Below are positions 17,587 to 26,497 of a stretch of 64,000 nt of DNA, one piece after another (position 1 is the stretch's first letter; the number at the start of each line of letters is the position of its first letter). The DNA is taken from positions 868,001 through 932,000 of the forward strand of contig NZ_JACHNV010000002.1 of assembly GCF_014199535.1 (NCBI RefSeq). The letters are read 5' to 3'. Origin of the DNA: Hymenobacter latericoloratus (GTDB lineage: Bacteria > Bacteroidota > Bacteroidia > Cytophagales > Hymenobacteraceae). A model generated the notes under the pieces. The model was given only the letters and a program-made list of their open reading frames with translations, did no database searches and was not told where the DNA came from. The position numbers were made by a program, and so were the translations under genes.

Positions 17587-19257
17587 TTAATACCCAGGGT
17601 TCTGCTTAAGATTCTGATTTACAGAAAGATCAGCTGCCGGAATTGGGTACAGGTTGCGGAAGCTCTCCACGCCCCGGCCGGCCGGCACCCCACCCTTGAA
17701 GGGCCACAGGTACGAAGCTTCTGTGAAGCGGTTAAAGCGGATCAGGTCGGTGCGGCGGTGACCCTCCCAGAACAGTTCCCGGCCGCGCTCATCCAGAATA
17801 AACTCCGGCGTCAGCTGAGCGGACGTGATGGCGCTACCTGCCTGACCATTGAAGGCACGAGCCCGGATGGCATTCACGTAGTTCAGGGCCAGGGTCCGGT
17901 CGCCGGTGCCGCCGCGTACTACGGCTTCCGCGTAGTTCAGCATCACTTCAGCCAGACGAATCATGGGGAAGTCAACGCTGGAGAAGTTCTGCGAGCCACC
18001 CTGGGCCTGACCGGCCGAGTTGACGTTGCGGAACTTAATCACGCCGTAGCCTTCCTCGAAGTTATAGAGGTCGGTGATTTCCAGGGGGCGCAGGGTGTTG
18101 TCCACCTTTTTCACCCAGAACCGGCCGCGCGTGTCGCGGGTGGTGTCGGACACCAGCCCGCCGCCGGGGCTCTGGAACAGGTTGAACAGGTTTTTAGTAG
18201 TACGCATACCCTGCCAGCCGGTGGACATACCCACCAGGGCCTGCCACTTGCTGGAGGTACCGGTGGCACCGTTTACCAGGAAGGTAGCGCCGCCGTAGCT
18301 CTGGGTGGTGTTGGCGTCAAAGGCAATGGGCCAGATGATTTCGTTACGGGCCGGACCAGTATTGTTGTCGGCCAGGAACAGGCGGGCGTAGGGCGAGGCC
18401 ACGGTGCCGGCCCCGGTAGTCGAGAGGGCATAGCCCGCGTCGATTACCTTTTTAGCCTGGGCAGCGGCGTCAGTGTAGCGGGCGGTGCCGGTGTACACCT
18501 GCGCGTTCAGGTACAGGCGGGAAAGCATGGCCCAGGCAGCGGCTTTGTCCACGCGGGCGTACTCGTTGGTACGGGCGTCGGCAAAGTCCGCGTCAGAACT
18601 CAGCGCTGTCAGCTCTTTCTCCACGTAGTCGAACAGCTGCTGGCGGGTAGCGTAGGCTGGCTTAGCGAAGCCTACGGCATCGTTTTCCGTCACGAACGGG
18701 CCATTGCCGAACAGATCCAGGGCGTGCATGTACGACACGGCGCGCAGGAAGCGGGCTTCGGCGCGGAAGCGCTTCACCGTAGCTGCTTCGGTAGCCGAAA
18801 GGCGGGCCGACAGCTTATCGTCCGACGACTCGCGGATGAACTCGTTGCAGGCCGCAATTTCAAAGTAGATGCGGCTGTACAAACCCCGGATCAGGGGGTT
18901 GCTGGAGTTCCAGTTCATGTTGTGCCAGTCGCGCACCCCGAGGTCGTTCCATACAATGGCCGCCTCGTCGGTAGAAAGCTCCTGAGCGCTCCAGTACTGG
19001 CGCAGGTAGTCAGAGGTGCCCTCGTCGATGCCGCCGATGTCGCCGGCGCCGGCGGGACCCGTCTGCCCGGTCAGGGCAAAGCCGCCGTAGAGTTTGGCCA
19101 GCACCTGACGGTAGCCGTCCAGATTGGCATACACTTTATCGGGCGTAACCTCGTAGCGCGGGGTCTGATCCAGCTCTTTGGTGCAGGAAGTAGTACCCCC
19201 AGCGAGGGCCAGGCCGGTGGCCGCAACGGCCAGGCCGCGGAATATCGTTTTGTTCAT
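17587..19257 (-). CDS. RagB/SusD family nutrient-uptake lipoprotein
   Basis: 556 residues. The lipobox at GGTTSC gives Cys25. TPR-like helical SusD architecture: N-terminal SusD-like region (residues 35-230, starting TPDKVYANLDGYRQVLAKLYGGF) and C-terminal RagB/SusD region (about 290-556) with the family end FILDERGRELFWEGHRRTDLIRFNRF and YPIPAADLSVNQNLKQNPGY. SusD caps the SusC barrel and binds the oligosaccharide. The gene starts 11 bases after the susC stop, so they form one unit. A long repeat-like segment rich in Ala and Thr is absent, so the protein looks intact. Confidence 0.95.
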   Translation of the reverse strand: MNKTIFRGLAVAATGLALAGGTTSCTKELDQTPRYEVTPDKVYANLDGYRQVLAKLYGGFALTGQTGPAGAGDIGGIDEGTSDYLRQYWSAQELSTDEAAIVWNDLGVRDWHNMNWNSSNPLIRGLYSRIYFEIAACNEFIRESSDDKLSARLSATEAATVKRFRAEARFLRAVSYMHALDLFGNGPFVTENDAVGFAKPAYATRQQLFDYVEKELTALSSDADFADARTNEYARVDKAAAWAMLSRLYLNAQVYTGTARYTDAAAQAKKVIDAGYALSTTGAGTVASPYARLFLADNNTGPARNEIIWPIAFDANTTQSYGGATFLVNGATGTSSKWQALVGMSTGWQGMRTTKNLFNLFQSPGGGLVSDTTRDTRGRFWVKKVDNTLRPLEITDLYNFEEGYGVIKFRNVNSAGQAQGGSQNFSSVDFPMIRLAEVMLNYAEAVVRGGTGDRTLALNYVNAIRARAFNGQAGSAITSAQLTPEFILDERGRELFWEGHRRTDLIRFNRFTEASYLWPFKGGVPAGRGVESFRNLYPIPAADLSVNQNLKQNPGY

Positions 19258-19268
19258 GGGTGGGAATA

Positions 19269-22247
19269 TTAGAAGCCTACGTTCAGACCGAAGGTGAACG
19301 TGCGGGCGCGGGGGTAAAAGTTGTTGTCGATACCGCCAAATATCTCAGGATCAAGTCCGTTGTACTTGGTGATAAGGAACGCATTCTGAACAGCAGCCGA
19401 GAGGCGCAAGTTTGCTTTCTCCGAGAAAATTTTGCCCACGTTGTAGCCCAGCGTGATGTTTTCGCCGCGCAGGAACGAACCGTTCTCCAGGTAGTAATCG
19501 GAGAACAGCTGTTGAGATACAAAACCAGTGTTCCGGATATCGGAGGGCAGGTTCAACAGGTAGTTGGTCGAGCCCTTAGCGTTGGAGAAGTTGCCCAGGT
19601 TGGCGGCAATGGAGTTGTACACGTAGTTACCCAGGTTGCCGCGCAGCGTGAACGAGAGGTTCAGCTTCTTGTAAGCCACGTTGGACGAGAAGCCCAGCAC
19701 TACCAGCGGAGCGGCCTGCTTGTAACGGTAGTTGTCCCGTTCGTTAATGGTGCCGTCGCCGTTGCGATCCACGTAAATGCCTTCCAGCGGCCGGCCATTG
19801 GTATCGTACACCTGCTGGAGCACGTAGAAGGCGTTGTTGGGGAAACCTACGGTATTCACCTGAATGGTGCTGCCCGTACCGCCGGGGATGCCACCCGTCA
19901 GGTAGCCCTCGAAGCCAGGCTGCTGGTCGCCCAACTCCGTGATTTTGGTTTTGTTGTAGGCCGCGTTGAAGTTCACGTCCCAGTTCCAGGTTTCGGAGCG
20001 TACCGGCGCGGCGTTAATGTTGAGTTCAATACCGCGGTTGCGCAACGAGCCGATGTTGGCGTTGAGCTGGTTCGTCAGGTTCGAGCCGGCCGCTACGTTT
20101 ACCAGCGCGAGCAGGTCGTCGGAGGTCCGGTCGTAGGCATCAATCGAGCCCGAGAGGCGGTTATCCCAGAAACCGTAATCCAGACCTACGTTCCACGTAG
20201 TGGTGGTTTCCCAGGTCAGACCTTCGTTGTAGCCCGAAGGACGCAGGGTAGTAACCCCGTTGTACTGAGCGGCGGCGTTGCCCACCACGTAGCGCGGCAG
20301 GTAGTCGTACACGCCCCCAATGTCCTGCTGGCCGGTGCGGCCCCAGCCGGCGCGCAGCTTCAGCTCGGAAATCGTGTTGTTGTTGGCCAAGAAATCCTCG
20401 CCCTTCAGACGCCAGCCCAGGCCAATAGCCGGGAAGATACCGCTGCGGTTGCCATCGGCGAAGCGCGAGGTGTTATCGTTCCGCACGGTAGCCGTCAGCA
20501 GGTAGCGGTCCTTTACGTTCACCGTCGCGCGGCCGAAGTACGAGAGCAGCACCAGCTTGGAGTAGTAGCCCGGTACGGTCAGCACGTCGGTGGAGTTCAC
20601 CAGCGTCGTGCGGTCGAAGCGGTAAGCCAGGAAGTTGTCGCCTTTGTTAACGAAATCCTGGTAGGAGTGACCCGCCTGAATGTCGAAGCGGGTACCGCCA
20701 AATTGCTTGCCGTAGGCCAGGTAGGCTTCCAGCAGGCGCATGTCCTTCTTCTGGTTGTACTGGGTGTAGCGACCCTGGTTGAGGAAGTTGCCGAAGTCAG
20801 CCAGGTTGTTCACGGCCGAGCCTTCACCCCGCGAAATGTCGGTAGCCAGGTTCAGGTTAGCGCGCAGGCCTTCCACACCGTGGATTTTGTAGTCGAGCTG
20901 TACGTTACCGATCAGGCGTTTCACCTCGCTGACGTCCTCGCGGTTGTTAAGAGCCGCTACCGGGTTACCAATGGCCTGGCCCAGCGGGTTGCCGTTGGCC
21001 TGCAGGAACTGGAAGTAGCCGCCGTAGGGAGCGAAGGGAGCCTCGCTGCTGCGTACCGGCTGGGTGGGGTCGAATAGCACAGCGTTGCCAATCTGGGCGC
21101 CGTCGATGAAGCGGTTGTTTACCTGAGTGCCTTTGGCGTTGATGTCGATGCGCAGGTGGTCATCAAACAGCATGGGCGAGAGGCTAATGGCTCCCGTATT
21201 CCGCTTCAGCTTGTTGGTGATGACGATACCCTCCTGCTGGAGGTTACCGTACGACACCCGGAAGGGCACCTTGCCGGCGCTGCCGGTCAGGCTCACGTTG
21301 TTATCGTAGGTAGCGGCGGTGCGGAAAATCTCGTCCTGCCAGTCGGTGTTGGCCGTGCCGAGGGTTGCAATCTGCGAGGTCGAGCCGTTGGCGCGAATAA
21401 TGTCGGCGAATTCCTGAGCGTTAAGTACGTCGTAGGTTTTCGTGCGGCGCGATACCGAGGTTTGCGACGACAGGTTAACCGTCAGCTTTTCGCCCTGCAA
21501 GCCTTTCTTGGTAGTAACCAGAATAACGCCGTTGGCGGCGCGGTTACCGTAGATGGCCGTGGCCGAGGCATCTTTCAGCACGGTCACGCTCTCAATATCG
21601 TTGGGGTTAATCAGCGTCAGCGGGTTCGAAGCGCCCGAAATCCCGTCTTTGTCAACTGGCACCCCATCAATTACATACAACGGGTCGTTGTTGGCGTTCA
21701 GCGAGGAGTTACCGCGGATACGCACGCTGGCCGGCGCGCCCGGGGCACCACCGCCGGTAGTAATGCTAACACCCGCAATCTTGCCCTGCACCAGCTGCTC
21801 GGGGTTGGTTACCTGGCCCTGCACGAAGTCCTTGGCCTGCACCGAAGCCACGGCGCCCGTTACGTCCTGGCGGCGCTGTACGCCGTAGCCCACTACCACC
21901 GCCTCGTTGAGCAGGGTGGTGTTCTCGGAGAGAGTCAGCGTGGTTACGGCCGTGTTCTGGCCGGCGGTTACGTTAATCGACTGCCGCTGGGTGGTGTAAC
22001 CCACGAACGACAGCACCAGGGTGTGGGGGCCGGACGGAACGTTCTGGATGGAGAACGTGCCGTCGGAGTTGGTAGAGCCGCCTACGGTCGTTCCCTCAAT
22101 CAGGACCGTTACGCCGGGCATGCCTTCACCTTTCTCGTCGAGTACGCGGCCGCTCACCGTCCCGATTCCCTGCGCGTATGCGTTGCTAACGCCTGCACTT
22201 GCGCACAGAAGAGGCAGCGCCAGTTTCGCTAGATAGGGGTGTTTCAT
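19269..22247 (-). CDS. SusC/RagA family TonB-linked outer membrane transporter
   Basis: 992 residues with a signal peptide cut near residue 25 (NAYAQ). Order: CarboxypepD_reg-like domain (about 29-110), TonB box region and plug (about 115-230, with LVQGKIAGVSI and DPLYVIDGVPVD), then the 22-strand barrel ending FTFGLNVGF, a C-terminal aromatic as required by the BAM machinery. It imports glycan oligomers with SusD using TonB energy. It is the first gene of the operon. No anti-sigma/ECF pair or SusR-type regulator adjoins it, so its regulator is elsewhere or is not recognised. Confidence 0.95.
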   Translation of the reverse strand: MKHPYLAKLALPLLCASAGVSNAYAQGIGTVSGRVLDEKGEGMPGVTVLIEGTTVGGSTNSDGTFSIQNVPSGPHTLVLSFVGYTTQRQSINVTAGQNTAVTTLTLSENTTLLNEAVVVGYGVQRRQDVTGAVASVQAKDFVQGQVTNPEQLVQGKIAGVSITTGGGAPGAPASVRIRGNSSLNANNDPLYVIDGVPVDKDGISGASNPLTLINPNDIESVTVLKDASATAIYGNRAANGVILVTTKKGLQGEKLTVNLSSQTSVSRRTKTYDVLNAQEFADIIRANGSTSQIATLGTANTDWQDEIFRTAATYDNNVSLTGSAGKVPFRVSYGNLQQEGIVITNKLKRNTGAISLSPMLFDDHLRIDINAKGTQVNNRFIDGAQIGNAVLFDPTQPVRSSEAPFAPYGGYFQFLQANGNPLGQAIGNPVAALNNREDVSEVKRLIGNVQLDYKIHGVEGLRANLNLATDISRGEGSAVNNLADFGNFLNQGRYTQYNQKKDMRLLEAYLAYGKQFGGTRFDIQAGHSYQDFVNKGDNFLAYRFDRTTLVNSTDVLTVPGYYSKLVLLSYFGRATVNVKDRYLLTATVRNDNTSRFADGNRSGIFPAIGLGWRLKGEDFLANNNTISELKLRAGWGRTGQQDIGGVYDYLPRYVVGNAAAQYNGVTTLRPSGYNEGLTWETTTTWNVGLDYGFWDNRLSGSIDAYDRTSDDLLALVNVAAGSNLTNQLNANIGSLRNRGIELNINAAPVRSETWNWDVNFNAAYNKTKITELGDQQPGFEGYLTGGIPGGTGSTIQVNTVGFPNNAFYVLQQVYDTNGRPLEGIYVDRNGDGTINERDNYRYKQAAPLVVLGFSSNVAYKKLNLSFTLRGNLGNYVYNSIAANLGNFSNAKGSTNYLLNLPSDIRNTGFVSQQLFSDYYLENGSFLRGENITLGYNVGKIFSEKANLRLSAAVQNAFLITKYNGLDPEIFGGIDNNFYPRARTFTFGLNVGF

Positions 22248-23204
22248 TGAAAAAATGTTAGGGGTTGAAATGGATTTTTCCGGACAAACCGGAGTGGGAA
22301 TTTAGTGGTCCATACAAGCAAACGGGCCCGGGTAACTGCACTGGCTGATGCCCGTTTTAGCGCCACATTTGCCTGGGTTCAACATCACCAAATTGTTAAG
22401 AAACACCGCAAGTTACTGTGGTGGTCACAACAAAAACAATGGGGTAGGAGAGGTAAGCCGGTATAGTGATAATTGGACTTTGTGCGTGACGGTGGGATAT
22501 GCTTCAGTTGCGAAGGCCTGGCAGGCCGTACAGATGCCGTTACAGCGGCTTCGGAATAGGGGCGTAATGCTATAGCAGACAAGATATGGATGCCTGCGAA
22601 GAAGGAGAGAGGGGGGCGTGTTGCTGGGGCTAAGACCTATGCTGTATTAACAAAACATGATTCTGAATTGCCCGTGGATACGGGGGCTCGTCAAAAGGAT
22701 AGGGTTAAGCATTCTTTGCTTTGGTTAGCATAGGTGGTGTTCTTGTGGGGTATTTTATGCAAAAAATGCAGAATTATTGACCACTAGTGGTTTTTAATTG
22801 CCAAAAAATGTCAAAAAAGCACTCAATATTATAACGCAAGGGTATAGAACGGGGAGGAAGGTGTTTGTCAATGCAGGCTTAGTGTCACGTAGCTAAAATC
22901 GGAGGTGTAATGACATTTTTTTGCATAAATTCTAGGGCGTTCCGCACACCCAATTTTCCTGCTTCACGCGGAACTTTTACACTTGCGGCCTACAAGGTCC
23001 GGCCTGTTTAGGTGAGGGCTTACTTACTGGCTTAGGTGGAAAGAAACGGACAGGCTAAACAAGATTCTAGGAAAAATACAGGTTGGGTTTATCCACTATA
23101 CGGGCTTGCTTGTTTGGAAAGCAGAAGTAACACAATAGCTGGGCCCACCCGGCCCTTCAGCTGAGAAATAGTAGTAGCTTGCCTGGCTCTTAGCTGGTCT
23201 TTTT
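22248..23204. other. 957-bp intergenic region upstream of susC and the esterase
   Basis: The region lies between divergent genes and is noticeably AT-richer than its surroundings. No gene could be supported. It contains an imperfect inverted pair, TTTATGCAAAAAATG at 22754-22768 and CATTTTTTTGCATAAA at 22915-22930, and a palindrome CCACTAGTGG at 22781-22790. A weak TACACTTG element lies at 22978-22985. No convincing TAnnTTTG promoter for susC was found on the minus strand. Confidence 0.5.
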
Positions 23205-24644
23205 ATGAAGCTTCTCGTTCTGTTAGTCACAGGTCTTTTACTTGCCGGGGGAAGTGCCGCGCAAACCATCGTCCGATTAACCCAGGTGCCCTCCACTACT
23301 CCTGCTGGTGCCACGCTGTACTTGGCGGGCTCGTTTAACAATTGGCAGCCGGGTAGCCCTACCTACGCCTTCAGCCGCAACCCCAACGATGGCACTTACC
23401 AGCTGACCCTACCTGCCTCCATAACAGGAAGCCTCTCCTGCAAGATAACCCGCGGTACCTGGGAAACCGTGGAAACCGATGCCGCCGGCCACGATATACC
23501 GAACCGGGAGTTTACGGCCGGCCAGGGGGTAGGCACCGTAGCGCTTGCGGTGCTAGGCTGGAAAAACCCATCGGCAGCGCCCGTCACCCCTGCCTGCCAG
23601 AGCACGGCCCGGCAGCCCAACGTGCAGGTTATTAGCGCCGAGTTTCAGATGCCCCAGCTGGGTCGCACCCGCCGCGTGTGGATTTATCTGCCCAACGACT
23701 ACCCCACGGCCCCGGCCAAACGCTACCCTGTGCTGTACCTGCACGACGGCCAGAATGTATTTGATGCCTGCACCAGCTTCTCAGGAGAGTGGGGCGTAGA
23801 TGAAACCCTGAGCCGGCTGCAGCAGCAGGGCCTCGACGCGGCCGGCTGCCTTGTGGTGGCCGTGGACCACGGCGGCTCCGAGCGGCTCAATGAACTCTCG
23901 CCCTGGAAAAACCCCGAGTACGGCGGTGGGCAGGGCGACCAGTACGTTGATTTCCTGGTGCAAACCCTGAAGCCCTACATCGACCAGCACTACCGCACCC
24001 TATCGGGCCGGGAGTTTACCGGCATTGCGGGCAGCAGCATGGGTGGCCTGATTTCGACCTACGCGGCCCTGAAGTACCCGCAGGTGTACAGCAAGGTAGG
24101 CGTGTTTTCGCCGGCCTTCTGGTTTGCGGATAAGCCCTTGTTTCAGTACCTGCGTCAGCATCCGGCCAACCCGGCCACGCGGTTTTATTTCGTGAGCGGG
24201 ACGCAGGAAAGCCAGACGATGGTGCCCCTGATGCAGGCCATGCGCGACTCCCTGGCCCGCGGTGGAGTACCAGCGGCTAACATGAGCTTAACTGCCCACC
24301 CAGATGGCCAGCACGCCGAATGGTTCTGGAAGCGGGAGTTTGCGGCGGCCTACCAGTGGCTGCTGCAGCCGGCCGTGGTGCTGTCTCCCAACGGACGTCA
24401 GTACCAGAAGATTCTGCTGGGAGCTTATCCCAATCCTGTAAAGGACCGGCTCCGCCTAAGTATTTTGCCTGGGGTTGGACTAGTAAAAGTGGAGATGCGC
24501 GACTTGAATGGCCGGCTTGTTCTGGAGCAAAAAGTACGTTCCACCGACTCGCTGAACGTCAGCCGGCTAGACAAGGGCGTGTACATCCTGCGTGTGCGGG
24601 CCGGCCGGCATAACGCGGAGGAAGTTAAAATCGTCAAGGAGTAA
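23205..24644 (+). CDS. T9SS-exported esterase with N-terminal starch-binding-like domain
   Basis: 479 residues. Signal peptide (cut near residue 19, SAAQ), then a CBM20/48-like domain (about 22-125) with YLAGSFNNWQPGSP, an esterase/feruloyl-esterase-like alpha/beta hydrolase (about 150-390) and a type IX sorting domain (about 400-479, YPNPVKDRLRLSI). The nucleophile is S278 in GSSMGG and the catalytic His is H370 in DGQHAEW; the acid is probably one of the Asp residues between. Relatives act on acylated sugars or trehalose/mycolate-type esters, so the substrate is open. It is divergent from susC and shares the glycan context. Confidence 0.87.
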   Translation: MKLLVLLVTGLLLAGGSAAQTIVRLTQVPSTTPAGATLYLAGSFNNWQPGSPTYAFSRNPNDGTYQLTLPASITGSLSCKITRGTWETVETDAAGHDIPNREFTAGQGVGTVALAVLGWKNPSAAPVTPACQSTARQPNVQVISAEFQMPQLGRTRRVWIYLPNDYPTAPAKRYPVLYLHDGQNVFDACTSFSGEWGVDETLSRLQQQGLDAAGCLVVAVDHGGSERLNELSPWKNPEYGGGQGDQYVDFLVQTLKPYIDQHYRTLSGREFTGIAGSSMGGLISTYAALKYPQVYSKVGVFSPAFWFADKPLFQYLRQHPANPATRFYFVSGTQESQTMVPLMQAMRDSLARGGVPAANMSLTAHPDGQHAEWFWKREFAAAYQWLLQPAVVLSPNGRQYQKILLGAYPNPVKDRLRLSILPGVGLVKVEMRDLNGRLVLEQKVRSTDSLNVSRLDKGVYILRVRAGRHNAEEVKIVKE

Positions 24645-24723
24645 GGATAACCGGTTTGGTAGGGAAGAGGAAGCCCGCTGCCGGAAGCTGCCTGTGGTTC
24701 AGATAAAAAATTCGGGCCGGCTG

Positions 24724-24753
24724 TTGCGCCAATCCAAACCCAGTGTACCTTTG
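24724..24753 (+). promoter_or_regulatory. trp operon promoter
   Basis: TTG at 24724-24726, a 19-base spacer and TACCTTTG at 24746-24753, a perfect match to the Bacteroidota TAnnTTTG element. The predicted start is near 24760, 23 bases before the leader peptide ATG. Confidence 0.75.
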
Positions 24754-24782
24754 CCCCGTTCAACGCCCAACCCTATTTGGCA

Positions 24783-24860
24783 ATGACCTTCTCAATGACG
24801 CAGCAAGCATGGTGGTGGCCCTACGGAAATTCCGGACGGGACAGCATGTGCGTGCGCTAA
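24783..24860 (+). CDS. trpL: trp operon leader peptide with three consecutive Trp codons
   Basis: A 25-codon ORF (or 21 codons from the in-frame ATG at 24795) ending TAA at 24858-24860. It encodes MTFSMTQQAWWWPYGNSG and seven more residues. The run TGG TGG TGG occupies 24810-24818. It lies between a strong promoter and an intrinsic terminator directly upstream of trpE. This is the textbook arrangement for transcription attenuation: the ribosome stalls at Trp codons when charged tRNA-Trp is scarce. The peptide itself has no expected function. Attenuation of amino acid operons has been predicted in Bacteroidota before; this copy is inferred from sequence alone. Confidence 0.88.
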   Translation: MTFSMTQQAWWWPYGNSGRDSMCVR

Positions 24861-24926
24861 GGTCAACTGAACCACTACCTTCGCAACAGCTCAAAAGCCC
24901 GGCCGCCCCGCCGGGCTTTTTTATTT
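24833..24926 (+). promoter_or_regulatory. trp attenuator (antiterminator and terminator)
   Basis: Terminator: AAAAGCCCGGC at 24893-24903 pairs perfectly with GCCGGGCTTTT at 24910-24920, followed by TTATTT. Antiterminator: CGGACGGG at 24833-24840 can pair with CCCGGCCG at 24898-24905 (one A-G mismatch), which would break the terminator. That strand starts 15 bases after the last Trp codon, so a ribosome stalled there leaves it free, while one at the leader stop would cover or disturb it. Another alternative pairing joins the Trp-codon region 24811-24818 with 24872-24879. Confidence 0.8.
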
Positions 24927-24964
24927 CCCGGCGCTGGTCACCCTCCAATCACCACAACCAGCCA

Positions 24965-26380
24965 ATGAAAACCTTCCAACTGCATACCCGCTTCCTGCGC
25001 GTTCTGGCCGATACGGTAACCCCCGTGGGCCTCTACCTCCGGCTGCGCGACCGGTATGCCAACTGCCTGCTGCTGGAAAGCTCCGACTACCACGGCCAGC
25101 AAAACGCCTTCAGCTACCTCGCCTTCGACCCGCTGGCCCGCTTCGAGTTGAGCGGCCGAGAACTGACCCTGACCTACCCCGACGATACCTCGGAAACCGA
25201 AACGCTGACCGAGCCCCGCCAAGCATTGGCTCGCCTGCAGGAATTTGCCGGCTGCTTCCAGACCGAGGAAACCGGCCACGATTTCATTACGGGTGGGCTG
25301 TTTGGCTACCTGGGCTACGAGGCCGTGCAATACTTTGAGGACCTGGAGCTGAACCCCGAAAAGCCCGTTGCGGGCCAGATTCCGGATATCCTCTACAGTA
25401 CTTACCGCTACGTTATTGCCGTCAACCACTTCCGCAACGAGCTGTATGTGTTTGAACACACACTGGCGGGGCGAACGGTAGACGAAGATGGCCTTACCCG
25501 TTTGGTAAACCTGATTCGCAACCCCTCCTTACCCGATTTCAAATTCAAGGCGGTAGGTGAGGAGCAGACTAACCAGACCGACGAGGAATTCTTGCGGGTG
25601 CTGGCCGAAGGACAGCAGCACTGCCGCCGCGGCAATGTGTTCCAGATTGTGCTGTCGCGCCGGTTTCAGCAGGGTTTCAGCGGCGACGAATTCAACGTGT
25701 ACCGGGCGCTGCGCTCCATCAACCCCTCGCCCTACCTGTTTTACTTCGATTACGGCTCGTTCAAGATTTTCGGCTCCTCGCCCGAAACCCAGCTGCTGAT
25801 TAAAGGGCGCCAGGCCAGCCTGTACCCCATTGCCGGTACCTTCCGCCGCACCGGCCACGATGCCGAGGATGCCGCCCTGGCCCAGAAACTCGCCGACGAC
25901 CCCAAGGAAAACGCTGAGCACGTGATGCTGGTAGATCTGGCCCGCAACGACCTGGCCCGCCACGGCGACGAGGTGAAAGTGAAGGTGTTCCGCGAAATTC
26001 AGTACTACTCCCACGTTATCCACCTGGTAAGTGAGGTGACGGCCCGCCTGGCTCAAGAGGCCAGCCCCCTGCAGGTAGTGGCCGACACCTTCCCGGCCGG
26101 CACCCTATCCGGCGCCCCCAAGCACCGCGCCATGCAGATTATTGACGCGCTGGAGCCCACGGCCCGCGGCTACTACGGCGGGGCCATCGGCCACCTCGGC
26201 TTCAACGGCGACTTCAACCACGCCATCATGATTCGCTCCTTCCTGAGCACGGCCGGCCAGCTCTACTTCCAGGCCGGAGCGGGGGTAGTAGCCGCCTCCG
26301 ACATCAACTCCGAGCTCAACGAAGTGCATCACAAGCTGGCCGCCCTGCGCAAAGCCCTGAAAGAAGCGGAGATGGTGTAA
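24965..26380 (+). CDS. trpE: Anthranilate synthase component I
   Basis: 471 residues from the ATG at 24965, the start of MKTFQLHTRFLRVLADTVTP; the open frame extending back to 24743 runs through the attenuator and is not used. It converts chorismate to anthranilate with ammonia from TrpG. The N-terminal Anth_synt_I_N domain (about 15-165) holds LLESSDYHGQQNAFS, the family Trp-feedback site. The chorismate-binding domain (about 210-465) holds IAGTFRRTG, ENAEHVMLVDLARND, and FPAGTLSGAPKHRAMQIID with the catalytic and metal residues. It is the first structural gene after the attenuator. Confidence 0.96.
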   Translation: MKTFQLHTRFLRVLADTVTPVGLYLRLRDRYANCLLLESSDYHGQQNAFSYLAFDPLARFELSGRELTLTYPDDTSETETLTEPRQALARLQEFAGCFQTEETGHDFITGGLFGYLGYEAVQYFEDLELNPEKPVAGQIPDILYSTYRYVIAVNHFRNELYVFEHTLAGRTVDEDGLTRLVNLIRNPSLPDFKFKAVGEEQTNQTDEEFLRVLAEGQQHCRRGNVFQIVLSRRFQQGFSGDEFNVYRALRSINPSPYLFYFDYGSFKIFGSSPETQLLIKGRQASLYPIAGTFRRTGHDAEDAALAQKLADDPKENAEHVMLVDLARNDLARHGDEVKVKVFREIQYYSHVIHLVSEVTARLAQEASPLQVVADTFPAGTLSGAPKHRAMQIIDALEPTARGYYGGAIGHLGFNGDFNHAIMIRSFLSTAGQLYFQAGAGVVAASDINSELNEVHHKLAALRKALKEAEMV

Positions 26381-26387
26381 AGCAGCC

Positions 26388-26473
26388 GTCCCAGGGCTGA
26401 AGTCCTGGGCTACGTAGCGCTGTAGAAATTTAATTAAAAGTACCTCACTAGCCCAGGGCTTCAGCCCTGGGAC
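26388..26473. repeat. Imperfect palindromic repeat between trpE and trpG
   Basis: GTCCCAGGGCTGA at 26388-26400 is the exact complement of TCAGCCCTGGGAC at 26461-26473, and internal arms (CCTGGGCTA and TAGCCCAGG) extend the pairing. It is intergenic, with no coding potential, so probably a REP-like element inserted in the operon. Confidence 0.75.
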
Positions 26474-26497
26474 CATTGGGCCGACTGGCCGAAAAGC

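Noticed and set aside
22590..22739. 49-codon ORF in the gap before the esterase
   Set aside because: No family, no promoter or ribosome site, composition like random intergenic sequence.
24743..24964. N-terminal extension of trpE in frame
   Set aside because: It begins at TTG/ATG-like codons inside the promoter and attenuator and does not resemble TrpE; the family start is at 24965.
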